Positions 7,048 to 16,133 of a stretch of DNA of 47,054 nt are shown here, piece after piece; position 1 is the stretch's first letter; the number at the start of each line of letters is the position of its first letter. This stretch comes from Eubacterium sp. CAG:274. Lineage in GTDB: Bacteria; Bacillota; Clostridia; Lachnospirales; CAG-274. The position numbers and the translations under genes are program-made. The DNA is taken from assembly GCA_000432155.1 (NCBI GenBank), contig FR888485.1, positions 1 through 47,054 on the forward strand, in the 5' to 3' direction. The notes below the pieces were generated by a model. It saw only the letters and a program-made list of their open reading frames with translations, ran no database searches and was not told the DNA's origin.

Positions 7048-8013
7048 CTACATAAAATAATTTCTGTAAAAAATATAAATTGTGTAAACAACATAAATTA
7101 AAACCATTAAAGCACCAGTTTTTTTACCTACGATACTTGTCCTCTTAATTATGAAGAAAACAAGTAAGCTGACTACAAGAAGAATAACACAGTCTATAAC
7201 TGACTCCATATTAGGCAAATGTATTGGAGAAACTGTACCGGCAACACCGAGAACTAATAGCAAATTAAATATATTTGAACCTATTACATTGCCAAGTGCC
7301 ATATCGTTTTCGCCTTTTTTAGATGCAACAATACTTGTTACAAGTTCTGGGAGAGAAGTGCCTATGGCAACTATTGTAAGCCCAATAAGTGTCTGTGACA
7401 TACCAAAGGCTTTAGCAATAAGCGTTGCATTGTCTACAACAAGATTACCACCAATAATTACACCGGCAAGACCTATGGCAACAAAAAGAAGTGAAGCAGG
7501 TACAGAATGGTTGTGTATAACCACTTCTTCATTGGTAGAGTTCTTTCTTGATGCCATTGCTGAACGAACAAGCATAAAAATATAAATTGCGAAAATAACA
7601 AGGAAACATATACCGTCAAATCGGCTTACAGTAGGGCTACCTGAAATGACTAAGCCACTTAAAAGGGCAATTCCCAAAGCAACAGTTGCAAGTATTGAAA
7701 ATGGAAAATCCCTTTTAGTAATTTCTTTTGTAATTTTAATAGGGTGTAAAATTGAGCATACACCTACTACTACAAGGAGATTAAATAGATTAGAACCTAC
7801 TACATTTCCTACAGCGATTTCATTTGCTCCCTGTAGTGAAGATGAAATACTTACAGCTGTTTCCGGAGCTGAAGTACCCATAGCAATTACAGTAAGTCCA
7901 ATGATAATGCTAGGTATTTTTAAGGAATGAGCTAGAGAACCTGCACCCTCCACAAATAAATCTGCTCCCTTTATAAGGAATACAAAGCCAACAATTAACA
8001 ATAAATACATCAT
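7048..8013 (-). CDS. CaCA-family cation antiporter (Na+/Ca2+ exchanger type, possible Mn2+ exporter)
   Basis: The 321-residue membrane protein has the two inverted alpha repeats of the family. The first is MGTSAPETAVS...AVGNVVGSNLFN and the second is IGTSLPELVTS...ALGNVIGSNIFN, each with the acidic residue needed for cation binding, among about ten membrane segments. The start is the ATG at 8013 (or the adjacent one at 8010) behind GAAAGGGG; the frame extends upstream to 8076 but that part overlaps the riboswitch expression platform. A yybP-ykoY riboswitch directly upstream suggests that the exported ion in vivo is Mn2+, or that Mn2+ is at least the signal. The family normally moves Ca2+ out against Na+ or H+. 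Confidence 0.88.
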   Translation of the reverse strand: MMYLLLIVGFVFLIKGADLFVEGAGSLAHSLKIPSIIIGLTVIAMGTSAPETAVSISSSLQGANEIAVGNVVGSNLFNLLVVVGVCSILHPIKITKEITKRDFPFSILATVALGIALLSGLVISGSPTVSRFDGICFLVIFAIYIFMLVRSAMASRKNSTNEEVVIHNHSVPASLLFVAIGLAGVIIGGNLVVDNATLIAKAFGMSQTLIGLTIVAIGTSLPELVTSIVASKKGENDMALGNVIGSNIFNLLLVLGVAGTVSPIHLPNMESVIDCVILLVVSLLVFFIIKRTSIVGKKTGALMVLIYVVYTIYIFYRNYFM

Positions 8014-8045
8014 AAAAATTCCCCTTTCATTAGGTCTTTGGGGCA

Positions 8046-8103
8046 ATAAAAAAACAAGAATCCTATCATACCCCATTTACTGTGATATAATAAAAGTCTT
8101 GTT
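8046..8103 (-). terminator. Riboswitch expression-platform terminator
   Basis: On the minus strand AACAAGA (8097-8103), which is also at the 3' edge of the aptamer, can pair with TCTTGTT (8053-8059). This is followed by T residues, with an inner TATCA/TGATA stem. Pairing competes with the aptamer, so metal binding would prevent termination. Confidence 0.7.
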
Positions 8104-8182
8104 TATTAAATACGCACCGGATTAAAAATCGTACTGACGATAACGCATACAGAAAAAATTCTGCAAACTACTCCCTTTTATT
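8089..8182 (-). promoter_or_regulatory. yybP-ykoY (manganese) riboswitch aptamer
   Basis: On the minus strand the landmarks of this class appear in order: closing stem AATAAAAG (8175-8182) pairing with CTTTTATT (8089-8096), the GGGAGTAG segment next to it, the ATCGTCAGTACGAT hairpin that carries the second metal-contacting loop, ATCCGG, and the closing ACAAGAC. The class binds Mn2+ and turns on exporters. It sits between a good promoter and the CaCA gene with a terminator platform. Identification is by motif; a covariance search would confirm it. Confidence 0.85.
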
Positions 8183-8188
8183 AAGGAG

Positions 8189-8217
8189 AGTATATTATAA
8201 ACAATAAAAAATGTCAA
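8189..8217 (-). promoter_or_regulatory. Promoter of the riboswitch-CaCA transcript
   Basis: On the minus strand TTGACA (8212-8217) and TATACT (8189-8194) are 17 bp apart, just before the aptamer. Confidence 0.75.
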
Positions 8218-8522
8218 TGAAAATTTTGTTAATTTTTTTAGTCAATAATGATAAAATTTTATTGACAAAAAAGAGCAGTAAATTATAATAAAATTAAGGG
8301 TGTTTAATATTTTGACCAATTAAAAGTAGGTTATGCTTTTTTGATTGTGAATAAAATGCCCTTGATAATATAATGAAATAATTTGATTGGTATAATACTT
8401 AAAAATAATGATTTTTTAATACATAAAGAAAATTTGTGTCTTTATTTTATTAAGTGAAAAAGACTTTTACTTAATAAAATAAATAAAAAATGCAAAATAT
8501 TTTAAAAAATTAGAAAAAACAC
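8218..8522. other. AT-rich divergent intergenic region
   Basis: No reading frame with coding character is seen. On the plus strand a second promoter-like pair TTGACA (8263-8268) and TATAAT (8285-8290), 16 bp apart, lies about 260 bases upstream of the gltB promoter. Downstream of it, CAAT/ATTG with AAAAG/CTTTT can form an imperfect hairpin around 8318-8349, so a short transcript is possible. Otherwise nothing is evident. Confidence 0.5.
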
Positions 8523-8551
8523 TTGCATTTGAGGCGGTGTTGTTGTATTAT
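8523..8551 (+). promoter_or_regulatory. Promoter of gltBD
   Basis: TTGCAT (8523-8528) and TATTAT (8546-8551) are 17 bp apart. Transcription would begin near 8558, immediately before the leader hairpin. Confidence 0.65.
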
Positions 8552-8563
8552 GTTGTTAAAGGC

Positions 8564-8612
8564 AAAGGCGTCTGAAATGTATAGGGATACTATACCATTT
8601 CGGGCGCTTTTT
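8564..8612 (+). terminator. Leader terminator/attenuator upstream of gltB
   Basis: AAAGGCGTCTGAAATG can pair with CATTTCGGGCGCTTTT through 16 pairs including G-U pairs. An inner TATAG/CTATA stem is present and five T follow. It sits between the gltB promoter and the start codon with no gene upstream on this strand, so it probably controls read-through into gltBD. The factor or ligand is not visible; antitermination by an ANTAR-type protein or another RNA-binding protein is possible. Confidence 0.7.
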
Positions 8613-8661
8613 ATATCAAAAAAATATTTATAGCATATTAATTTAAGAAAGGATTGGTTTT

Positions 8662-11600
8662 GTGATTCAGAATGGTTTGCCACAAAAGCAGGGTTTATAT
8701 GACCCTCGTTTTGAACATGATAACTGTGGTATCGGTTGTCTTGTAAACATTAAGGGTAAGAGGTCTCACAGCATTGTAAATGATGCTATTGAAATCCTCA
8801 AGAACTTAGCACACAGAGGTGGTGTCGGTAGTGAGCCTGATACAGGCGATGGTGCTGGTATCTTAATTCAAATTCCTCATAAGTTTATGAAGAAAGTCTG
8901 TGACAACGACTCCATTAATCTTCCTAAGGAAGGCGACTACGGTGTAGGTATGCTTTTCTTATCTCCTGATACAGATACAAGAATGAATTCTCTTGCTAAG
9001 TTACAGGGTATTATTGAAGAAGAAGGTATGGAGTATCTGGGTTACAGAGAAGTTCCAACTTATTCAGAATGTATTGGTGCATCAGCTAGAGAGGCTATGC
9101 CTCACATTGTTCAGGTATTCATTAAGCGTCCTGAAAATGTAGAAGCTGGTATGGCATTTGAAAGAAAGCTTTTTGTTGTATTAAAGCGTTCAGAAAAAGA
9201 AATCAGATATTGTGAAGGCGAAAGAGATAGCTACTTCTACTTTGCATCTCTTTCTGCAAAGACTATTGTATACAAGGGTATGCTTACTCCAGACCAGGTA
9301 ACTCGTTTCTATCTTGACCTTATGGACCTTGATATGACAACAGCTATTGCTCTTGTACATAGCCGTTTCTCTACTAATACATTCCCTAGTTGGGAAAGAG
9401 CACATCCTAACAGATACATTATCCACAATGGCGAAATTAACACTATTAGAGGTAATGTAAACTGGACAAATGCTCGTCAGAAAATGTTTGAAACTGACGC
9501 ATTTGGCGATGATATTAAAAAGATTTATCCTGTTATTAACGAAGACGGTTCAGACTCAGCTATGCTTGATAACTACTTGAATATGCTTACACTTTCAGGT
9601 ATTCCAATGGCACAGGCTGTTATGATGGCTATTCCTGAACCTTGGGAAAATGATGAATCAATGGACCCAGACAAGAGAGCTTTCTATGAGTACAACTCTA
9701 CTTGTGGCGAACCTTGGGACGGTCCAGCTGCTATTGCATTTACTGATGGTGACATTGTAGGTGCAACACTTGATAGAAATGGTTTAAGACCTGCTAGATA
9801 CTATGTAACTAAAGACGATATGCTTATTTTATCTTCTGAAGTTGGTGTTCTTGATGTTGATGATTCTAGCATTATTGCTAAGAAGCGTCTTGAACCAGGC
9901 AAAATGCTCCTTATTGATACTAAGCAGGGCAAGATTATTCCTGATGAAGAAGTAAAGGGCGAAATTGCTAAACAGCACCCATACAAGAAGTGGGTTGAAG
10001 AAAATCTTCTTGATATTGACAATATTAAAACTGGTAATAAGGTTTACCATTGGGAAGATGTTGTTGGACAGATTAAGAAAGATGCAGAATCTCATTCTTA
10101 TGGCGAGCTTATGCAGAACAAGCTTATTGAGCTTGAAACATTGTTTGTAAACAAGGAAAATAACTTTGAAAGCAAACTTGACCTTCTTACTAAGCAGAAA
10201 GCCTTTGGCTACACTTGGGAAGATATTGATATGACATTAAAGCAGATTGTGGAAACAGGTACAGACCCTATTCACGCAATGGGTACAGATACTCCACTTG
10301 CTGTTCTTTCTGATAAGCCACAGCTTTTATACAACTACTTCCAGCAGCTTTTTGCACAGGTTACAAACCCTCCTATTGATGCAATAAGAGAAAAGATTGT
10401 AACAAGTACAATTACTTATTTAGGTGGAGAAAAGAACTTATTAAAGGCAGAACCTCAGAACTGCAAGAGAATAAGATGTAATTCTCCTATACTTACAAAT
10501 AAGGAAATGGCAGACTTAAAGGCTATTAAAGAAAATGACTTTAAGGCAGTTACTATTTCTATGTTATATAATCCAAAGGAAGAAAATGGTCTTGAAACTG
10601 CTCTTGATAAGATGTTCGAGGCTGTTGATATTGCTATGGACAATGATTACAACATCATTGTATTATCTGATAAGGGCGTAGATGAAAACAAGTGTGCAAT
10701 TCCTGCACTTTTAGCTGGTGCTGGTGTTCATCATCACTTAATCAGAAACGGTAAGAGAATGAATGCAAGTATCATTCTTGAAACTGGTGAACCACGAGAA
10801 GTACACCATTTTGCTGTTCTTCTTGGTTATGGTGTTAATGCTGTTAATCCATATCTTGCTTATGAAACATTAACAGATATGGCTGAAAATAAATACTTTG
10901 ATAAGACAGCTGACGAGGCTGTTAATATCTACAGAAATGTTGTTACAAGTGGTATCGTAAAGATTATGTCTAAGATGGGTATTTCTACAATACAGTCTTA
11001 TCAGGGTGCTCAGATTTTCGAAGCCCTTGGCGTTAGCGAAAGCGTTGTAGATAAATACTTCACAGGTACTGTAACAAGAATCGGTGGTATTGATATTAAC
11101 CAGATTGATAAGGAAGCTCAGTTGCGTCACGAAAAGGCATTTGACCCATTAAAGAAGGTTGATGCTCTTGAAGCTGGTGGTAACTACAAGTGGAGAAAAG
11201 ATGGCGAATGTCATATGTTCAATCCAAAGAGCATTTATCTTCTCCAGAGAGCTTGTCGTGAGGGCGATTACAAACTTTACAAAGAGTTTGCAGCTATGGA
11301 AAACGACACAAGCAAACAGCTTTTCAGAATCAGAGGTATGCTTGATATTAAGACAGTTGAAAAGCCAATTAATATTGATGAAGTTGAATCTGTAGAATCT
11401 ATTGTAAAGAGATTTAAGACAGGTGCAATGAGCTACGGTTCTATTTCTAAGGAAGCTCACGAATGTATGGCAATAGCTATGAATAGACTTGGTGGTAAGT
11501 CTAACTCTGGTGAAGGTGGCGAAGAAGCTGAAAGATTTACACCAGATGAAAATGGCGATTTAAGACGATCAGCTATTAAGCAGGTTGCCAGCGGTAGATT

Positions 11601-13392
11601 TGGTGTAACAATTCACTACTTACAGAATGCTGTTGAAATTCAGATAAAGATGGCACAGGGTGCTAAGCCAGGTGAAGGTGGTCACTTACCAGGTAAGAAA
11701 GTTTACCCATGGATTGCTAAGGCTAGAAACTCAACTCCAGGTGTAAGCCTTATTTCTCCTCCACCACACCACGATATTTACTCAATCGAAGATTTAGCTC
11801 AGCTTATTCACGATTGTAAGAATGCCAACAGAGATGCAAGAATTTCTGTAAAGCTTGTTTCTGAAGCAGGTGTTGGTACTATTGCTGTTGGTGTTGCTAA
11901 GGGTAGAGCTGATGTTATCTTAATTAGTGGTTATGACGGTGGTACAGGTGCTGCTCCAAGAACAGGTATCCGTCACGCAGGTCTTCCATGGGAATTAGGT
12001 GTTGCTGAAACTCATCAGGCACTTCTTATGAACAACCTTAGAAACAGAGTTGTTATTGAAACAGACGGTAAGTTATTAACTGGTAGAGATGTAGCTGTTG
12101 CTTGTCTTTTAGGTGCTGAAGAATTTGGTTTTGCTACTGGTCCACTTATTACTATGGGCTGTGTAATGATGAGAGTTTGTAACCTTGATACTTGTCCAGT
12201 TGGTGTTGCTACTCAGAATCCAGAATTAAGAGCTAAGTTCAAGGGTAAGCCAGAATATGTTGAAAACTTTATGAGATTTATTGCTCAGGATTTAAGAGAA
12301 TGGATGGCTAAGATTGGCGTTAAGAGTATTAACGAAATGGTTGGTCATGTTGAAAAGCTTGCTCCTAGAAAGAACATCAACAACTGGAAAGCTAAGAATG
12401 TTGACCTTGCTGGTATGCTTTATCAGCCAAAGATTTGCTCTAACGATTATGAAAGATACTTCAATGTTAAGCAGGACCACGAGCTTGAAAAGTGCCTCGA
12501 TGTAAATGCTATTGTAAGACTTTGTCAGCCGGCTATTAAGAATGGTAAGAAGATTAGTGCATCTCTTGGTATTTCTAATACTGATAGAGTTTGCGGTACT
12601 ATTCTTTCAAGCGAAATCACAAAGGTTTACGGTGTTGAAGGTCTTCCAGAAGACACAATTAACCTTGAATTTGTTGGTTCAGCAGGTCAGAGTTTTGGTG
12701 CATTCCAGAACCATGGTGTTACAATGAAGCTTTACGGCGACTCTAATGACTACATTGGTAAGGGTCTTTCAGGCGGTAAGATTATAGTAGTTCCTCCTAA
12801 GGATGCTAAGTTCGTAGCCGAAGATAATGTTATTATTGGTAATGTAGCATTCTATGGTGCTATTGATGGTGAAGCCTATATCAACGGTATGGCAGGCGAA
12901 AGATTCTGTGTAAGAAATTCTGGTATTTCTGCTGTAGTAGAGGGTATCGGTCATCATGGCTGTGAATATATGACTGGTGGTAGAGTTGCTATACTTGGTA
13001 AGACAGGTATTAACTTTGGTGCTGGTATGAGTGGTGGTATAGCTTATGTATACAACTACGATGGTAAGTTTGAATCAAGATGCAATAAGAGTGGTCTTTT
13101 ACTTGAAGAAATGGTAGAAGATAAGGATATTGCAGAATTAAAGAAGTTAATTGAAAATCATCTTAAATATACAAATTCTAAGAGAGCTAAGGCAATACTT
13201 GAAAACTGGGATACAGAATACAAGAAGTTTGTAAAGGTTATTCCTCAGGCTTATAAGGAAATGATTACAGAAATTGAAAAGTGTAAGGCTGCTGGTATGA
13301 CAGATGAAGAAGCTAGATTAGATGCTTTCAGACTTGTAAGTCATACTGCTCCAGCTGCTACAAAGACTGAAAGGAGTGCTGTAAATGGGTAA
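8662..13392 (+). CDS. gltB: Glutamate synthase large (alpha) subunit
   Basis: The protein has 1576 residues from a GTG start preceded by AGAAAGGA. It converts glutamine and 2-oxoglutarate to two glutamates together with GltD. The catalytic Cys of the class II amidotransferase domain is C22 in HDNCGIGCL, implying removal of a 21-residue propeptide. The central region is followed by the FMN-binding synthase domain (AMSYGSISKEAH, GGKSNSGEGGEE). The 3Fe-4S ligands lie in CVMMRVCNLDTCPVG near residues 1167-1181. A C-terminal GXGXG beta-helix domain starts near residue 1300. The length is slightly above the usual 1480-1530. Its stop overlaps the gltD start by eight bases. Confidence 0.97.
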   Translation: MIQNGLPQKQGLYDPRFEHDNCGIGCLVNIKGKRSHSIVNDAIEILKNLAHRGGVGSEPDTGDGAGILIQIPHKFMKKVCDNDSINLPKEGDYGVGMLFLSPDTDTRMNSLAKLQGIIEEEGMEYLGYREVPTYSECIGASAREAMPHIVQVFIKRPENVEAGMAFERKLFVVLKRSEKEIRYCEGERDSYFYFASLSAKTIVYKGMLTPDQVTRFYLDLMDLDMTTAIALVHSRFSTNTFPSWERAHPNRYIIHNGEINTIRGNVNWTNARQKMFETDAFGDDIKKIYPVINEDGSDSAMLDNYLNMLTLSGIPMAQAVMMAIPEPWENDESMDPDKRAFYEYNSTCGEPWDGPAAIAFTDGDIVGATLDRNGLRPARYYVTKDDMLILSSEVGVLDVDDSSIIAKKRLEPGKMLLIDTKQGKIIPDEEVKGEIAKQHPYKKWVEENLLDIDNIKTGNKVYHWEDVVGQIKKDAESHSYGELMQNKLIELETLFVNKENNFESKLDLLTKQKAFGYTWEDIDMTLKQIVETGTDPIHAMGTDTPLAVLSDKPQLLYNYFQQLFAQVTNPPIDAIREKIVTSTITYLGGEKNLLKAEPQNCKRIRCNSPILTNKEMADLKAIKENDFKAVTISMLYNPKEENGLETALDKMFEAVDIAMDNDYNIIVLSDKGVDENKCAIPALLAGAGVHHHLIRNGKRMNASIILETGEPREVHHFAVLLGYGVNAVNPYLAYETLTDMAENKYFDKTADEAVNIYRNVVTSGIVKIMSKMGISTIQSYQGAQIFEALGVSESVVDKYFTGTVTRIGGIDINQIDKEAQLRHEKAFDPLKKVDALEAGGNYKWRKDGECHMFNPKSIYLLQRACREGDYKLYKEFAAMENDTSKQLFRIRGMLDIKTVEKPINIDEVESVESIVKRFKTGAMSYGSISKEAHECMAIAMNRLGGKSNSGEGGEEAERFTPDENGDLRRSAIKQVASGRFGVTIHYLQNAVEIQIKMAQGAKPGEGGHLPGKKVYPWIAKARNSTPGVSLISPPPHHDIYSIEDLAQLIHDCKNANRDARISVKLVSEAGVGTIAVGVAKGRADVILISGYDGGTGAAPRTGIRHAGLPWELGVAETHQALLMNNLRNRVVIETDGKLLTGRDVAVACLLGAEEFGFATGPLITMGCVMMRVCNLDTCPVGVATQNPELRAKFKGKPEYVENFMRFIAQDLREWMAKIGVKSINEMVGHVEKLAPRKNINNWKAKNVDLAGMLYQPKICSNDYERYFNVKQDHELEKCLDVNAIVRLCQPAIKNGKKISASLGISNTDRVCGTILSSEITKVYGVEGLPEDTINLEFVGSAGQSFGAFQNHGVTMKLYGDSNDYIGKGLSGGKIIVVPPKDAKFVAEDNVIIGNVAFYGAIDGEAYINGMAGERFCVRNSGISAVVEGIGHHGCEYMTGGRVAILGKTGINFGAGMSGGIAYVYNYDGKFESRCNKSGLLLEEMVEDKDIAELKKLIENHLKYTNSKRAKAILENWDTEYKKFVKVIPQAYKEMITEIEKCKAAGMTDEEARLDAFRLVSHTAPAATKTERSAVNG

Positions 13393-14845
13393 GCCAACCG
13401 GTTTTATGGAATATGAAAGAAAATTACCTCAGGATAGAGAACCTGAGGTAAGAATGAAGGATTGGGAAGAATTTCACACTCATTGTAGCCTTGAAGAACT
13501 TCAGACACAGGGTGCTAGATGTATGAACTGTGGTGTACCATTCTGTCACACTGGTGACAGATTGGTAGGCGGTTGCCCACTTAACAACCTTATTCCAGAA
13601 TGGAATGACCTTGTTTATCATGGCAAAATTGAAGAAGCATACCACAGACTTTGTAAAACAAGTAATTTCCCTGAATTTACAGGTAGAGTCTGTCCTGCAC
13701 TTTGCGAGGGTTCTTGTACTTTAGGTATGAATGAACCAGCCGTAACTGTAAAGAATATTGAAGTTCATATTATTGATACAATGTTCAAGGAAGGCAAGGT
13801 TAAGCCTAGAATTCCTAAGAAGTCTACAGAAAAGAGAGTTGCCGTTGTAGGTTCTGGTCCTTCAGGTCTTGCTTGTGCAGATATTTTAAATCAGCTTGGT
13901 CATAAGGTTACTGTATTTGAAAGAAACGATAGAATTGGTGGTCTTTTAATGTACGGTATTCCTAATATGAAGTTGGATAAGAAAATCGTTCAAAGAAGAG
14001 TAGATATTCTTGAAAAAGAAGGTATTACATTTGTTACTAATACTGAAATTGGCAAGAACTATCCTGCTGCTAAGATTATGAGCGAATTTGATGCCGTTGT
14101 TCTTTGCTGTGGTGCTACAAAGGCTAGAGATTTAGTAGCAGAGGGCAGAGAAGAAACAAAGGGTATTCACTTTGCTGTTGATTTCCTCAAAGCTAATACA
14201 AAGAGCCTTTTAGACTCAGGTTTAAAGGACAGAAATTACATTAGTGCAGATGGTAAAGATGTTATCATTATTGGTGGTGGCGATACTGGTACTGACTGCT
14301 GTGCTACTTCTATCAGACATGGCTGTAAGAGCGTAACTCAGATTGAAATTATGCCAGAAGCTCCAGAGGGTAGAACAGCCGGCAACCCATGGCCACAATG
14401 GCCAAGAGTAAAGAAGACAGATTACGGTCAGGAAGAATCTATCTTCAAATTTGGCAAAGACCCTAGAGAATACCTTACAACAGTTAAGAAAGTTGTTCCA
14501 GATGAAAAGGGCAATATTAAGGAAGTTCATACTGTAAAGGTAGAATGGAAAAATGAAAATGGCAGAATGATACCTCACGAAGTTAAGGGTAGTGAAAAGG
14601 TATGGCCTTGCCAGTTACTTCTTATTGCTATGGGCTTTACAGGTCCAGAAGATACTCTTATTAAGCAGTTCTCTCTTGATACTGATAACAGAGGTAATGT
14701 TAAGGCTAATGAGGAAGACCATAAGACAAGTACAAAGGGTATCTTTGTTGCAGGCGATATGCGTAGAGGTCAGTCACTTGTAGTATGGGCTATTCACGAA
14801 GGTAGAGAAGCAGCTAAGGCTTGCGATGCTTACCTTAATAGATAA
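13385..14845 (+). CDS. gltD: Glutamate synthase small (beta) subunit
   Basis: The protein has 486 residues. An N-terminal Cys-rich domain (CMNCGVPFC, then CPALCEGSC) holds iron-sulfur clusters. The FAD-binding motif GSGPSGLACADIL follows near residue 156, and the NAD(P)H-binding GGGDTGTDC is near residue 298. It feeds electrons from NAD(P)H to GltB. The ATG lies inside the last codons of gltB, with AAAGGAG at suitable spacing, so translation is coupled. The gene ends about 100 bases before the sRNA/terminator region. Confidence 0.96.
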   Translation: MGKPTGFMEYERKLPQDREPEVRMKDWEEFHTHCSLEELQTQGARCMNCGVPFCHTGDRLVGGCPLNNLIPEWNDLVYHGKIEEAYHRLCKTSNFPEFTGRVCPALCEGSCTLGMNEPAVTVKNIEVHIIDTMFKEGKVKPRIPKKSTEKRVAVVGSGPSGLACADILNQLGHKVTVFERNDRIGGLLMYGIPNMKLDKKIVQRRVDILEKEGITFVTNTEIGKNYPAAKIMSEFDAVVLCCGATKARDLVAEGREETKGIHFAVDFLKANTKSLLDSGLKDRNYISADGKDVIIIGGGDTGTDCCATSIRHGCKSVTQIEIMPEAPEGRTAGNPWPQWPRVKKTDYGQEESIFKFGKDPREYLTTVKKVVPDEKGNIKEVHTVKVEWKNENGRMIPHEVKGSEKVWPCQLLLIAMGFTGPEDTLIKQFSLDTDNRGNVKANEEDHKTSTKGIFVAGDMRRGQSLVVWAIHEGREAAKACDAYLNR

Positions 14846-14903
14846 AAATGTGCTACATAACATATAGATAATGAAAAAATATGTGTTATAACACAGAAAA
14901 TAC

Positions 14904-14931
14904 TTGAAAAATATAAATTATATGCTATAAT
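14904..14931 (+). promoter_or_regulatory. Promoter of a predicted small RNA
   Basis: TTGAAA (14904-14909) and TATAAT (14926-14931) are 16 bp apart. The -10 box is extended by TG (TGCTATAAT). It lies just past gltD and directly in front of two terminator-like hairpins. Confidence 0.65.
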
Positions 14932-14942
14932 TATATAAACCA

Positions 14943-14980
14943 AAGCCCCCGAATGGAGACATCGGGGGCTTGTTGTTTTG
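14943..14980 (+). terminator. First terminator downstream of gltD
   Basis: The stem AAGCCCCCGA/TCGGGGGCTT with a nine-base loop is followed by a T-rich stretch (TTGTTGTTTT). It is also hairpin 1 of the predicted small RNA. Confidence 0.75.
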
Positions 14981-14986
14981 ATGCTT

Positions 14987-15026
14987 ACGCCGATGATGGT
15001 TTTGCCATTGTTGGCGTCATTTTTTT
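14987..15026 (+). terminator. Second, tandem terminator
   Basis: A 13-bp stem (14987-14999 with 15005-15017) has a five-base loop and a T run. It would end both the gltBD transcript and the predicted small RNA. Confidence 0.8.
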
Positions 15027-15027
15027 A

Positions 15028-15350
15028 CAGAAATTTTGACAATAAAAGTCAAAATATTGTAAAGGGTATTTTTTTAATGGAAAAGTTTAACATTTTTATG
15101 TAATTTTTCTGTAAAAATATAAATTTGTACTATAAATTTTATAAATTTTACAGATATATTAAATAGAAATATGCAACATAAAATTGTTGGTTTCGTTGTT
15201 TAAATTTTTGGGTTATTTTGTGTTTCTACTTATTAAATTGTGTATTTTTGCCATATAAAACATAATCTAGTTAGAATTCTATGCAAAAATATGGAAAAAT
15301 GTAACAGCAAATTAACTGTAACTTTATGGAATTTTAAAGGTTGTAAATTG
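15028..15350. other. AT-rich intergenic region before the ATP synthase operon
   Basis: No reading frame or stable hairpin is evident. The stretch is rich in A and T runs, as often seen upstream of a strong promoter. Confidence 0.5.
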
Positions 15351-15379
15351 TTGACTTTTAAAAAATAAAGCATTAAAAT
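15351..15379 (+). promoter_or_regulatory. Promoter of the atp operon
   Basis: TTGACT (15351-15356) and TAAAAT (15374-15379) are 17 bp apart, about 30 bases before the atpB ribosome binding site. Confidence 0.7.
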
Positions 15380-15416
15380 ATCTTATTGATATTAGACTGT
15401 ATAGGGAGGTGAGCCT

Positions 15417-16091
15417 ATGGAGGAACTGTCCAAGGATATGATAGGGGCTTTGAATAATAAAGCTTACGTCATTGGTGGACTGAATATTCCAGAATCAGTA
15501 ATTATCACTTGGTGTATTATGGCTTTTCTGGTCATAGTATCAATCCTTTTCACGAGAAATTTAAAGATTGTTCCATCTAAGCCACAAATGGTTGTAGAAG
15601 CAATCGTTGGGTTTATAAACAATTTCTTTACAGAACTTCTCGGAGAAAGAGGCAAGAAGTACATACCTTATTTAGGTACAGTTCTTATTTATCTTGGTGT
15701 AGCTAATACAATAGGTTTGTTTGGCATTACACCACCTACTAAGGATATAAATATGACAACTGCTCTTGCCTTAATGAGTATCCTACTTATTGAAGGTAGC
15801 GGTATTTACGAAAAGGGCATTAAAAAATGGCTACATCATTTTGTGGAACCAATTCCTATTGTAGCTCCTATTAATGTTCTTGAGGTCTTTATTCGTCCAT
15901 TATCACTTTGTATGCGACTTTTTGGTAACATACTTGGTGGCTTTATAGTAATGGAGCTTTTAAAGCATGTGTGTGCCGTTCTTATACCATTACCATTTAG
16001 TTTCTACTTTGACATTTTTGATGGTGGTATTCAGGCATATGTATTTGTATTTTTGACTTCTTTGTTTATGAAAGAAAACTTAGAGGACTAA
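15417..16091 (+). CDS. atpB: F-type ATP synthase subunit a
   Basis: The 224-residue membrane protein has the conserved RLFGN segment, with R167 matching the essential stator Arg of E. coli subunit a. It forms the ion half-channels against the c ring. It starts at an ATG behind GGGAGGTGA and is the first gene of the operon; no atpI is seen upstream. It is on the short side for the family because the N-terminal and periplasmic parts are reduced. Confidence 0.93.
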   Translation: MEELSKDMIGALNNKAYVIGGLNIPESVIITWCIMAFLVIVSILFTRNLKIVPSKPQMVVEAIVGFINNFFTELLGERGKKYIPYLGTVLIYLGVANTIGLFGITPPTKDINMTTALALMSILLIEGSGIYEKGIKKWLHHFVEPIPIVAPINVLEVFIRPLSLCMRLFGNILGGFIVMELLKHVCAVLIPLPFSFYFDIFDGGIQAYVFVFLTSLFMKENLED

Positions 16092-16133
16092 AAACTTAAA
16101 AATTATATTTTTTATTAAGGAGATGTTTTATTT

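Larger units (their letters stand above)
14938..15027 (+). ncRNA. Predicted small RNA of about 90 nt with two hairpins
   Basis: Directly after the promoter at 14904-14931 the sequence holds only two stable hairpins. The first is a 10-bp GC-rich stem AAGCCCCCGA/TCGGGGGCTT with loop ATGGAGACA. The second is a 13-bp stem beginning ACGCC and ending GGCGT, followed by seven T. No reading frame lies between. A regulatory RNA would fit. The alternative is that both hairpins are simply tandem terminators of gltBD, with a fortuitous promoter. Confidence 0.5.

Noticed and set aside
7151..7930. Plus-strand frames opposite the CaCA gene
   Set aside because: They are antisense shadows of the membrane protein repeats, without ribosome binding sites or promoters.
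9190..14578. Several minus-strand frames of 60-118 codons within gltB and gltD
   Set aside because: They lie opposite highly conserved coding sequence, lack initiation signals, and show no family features.
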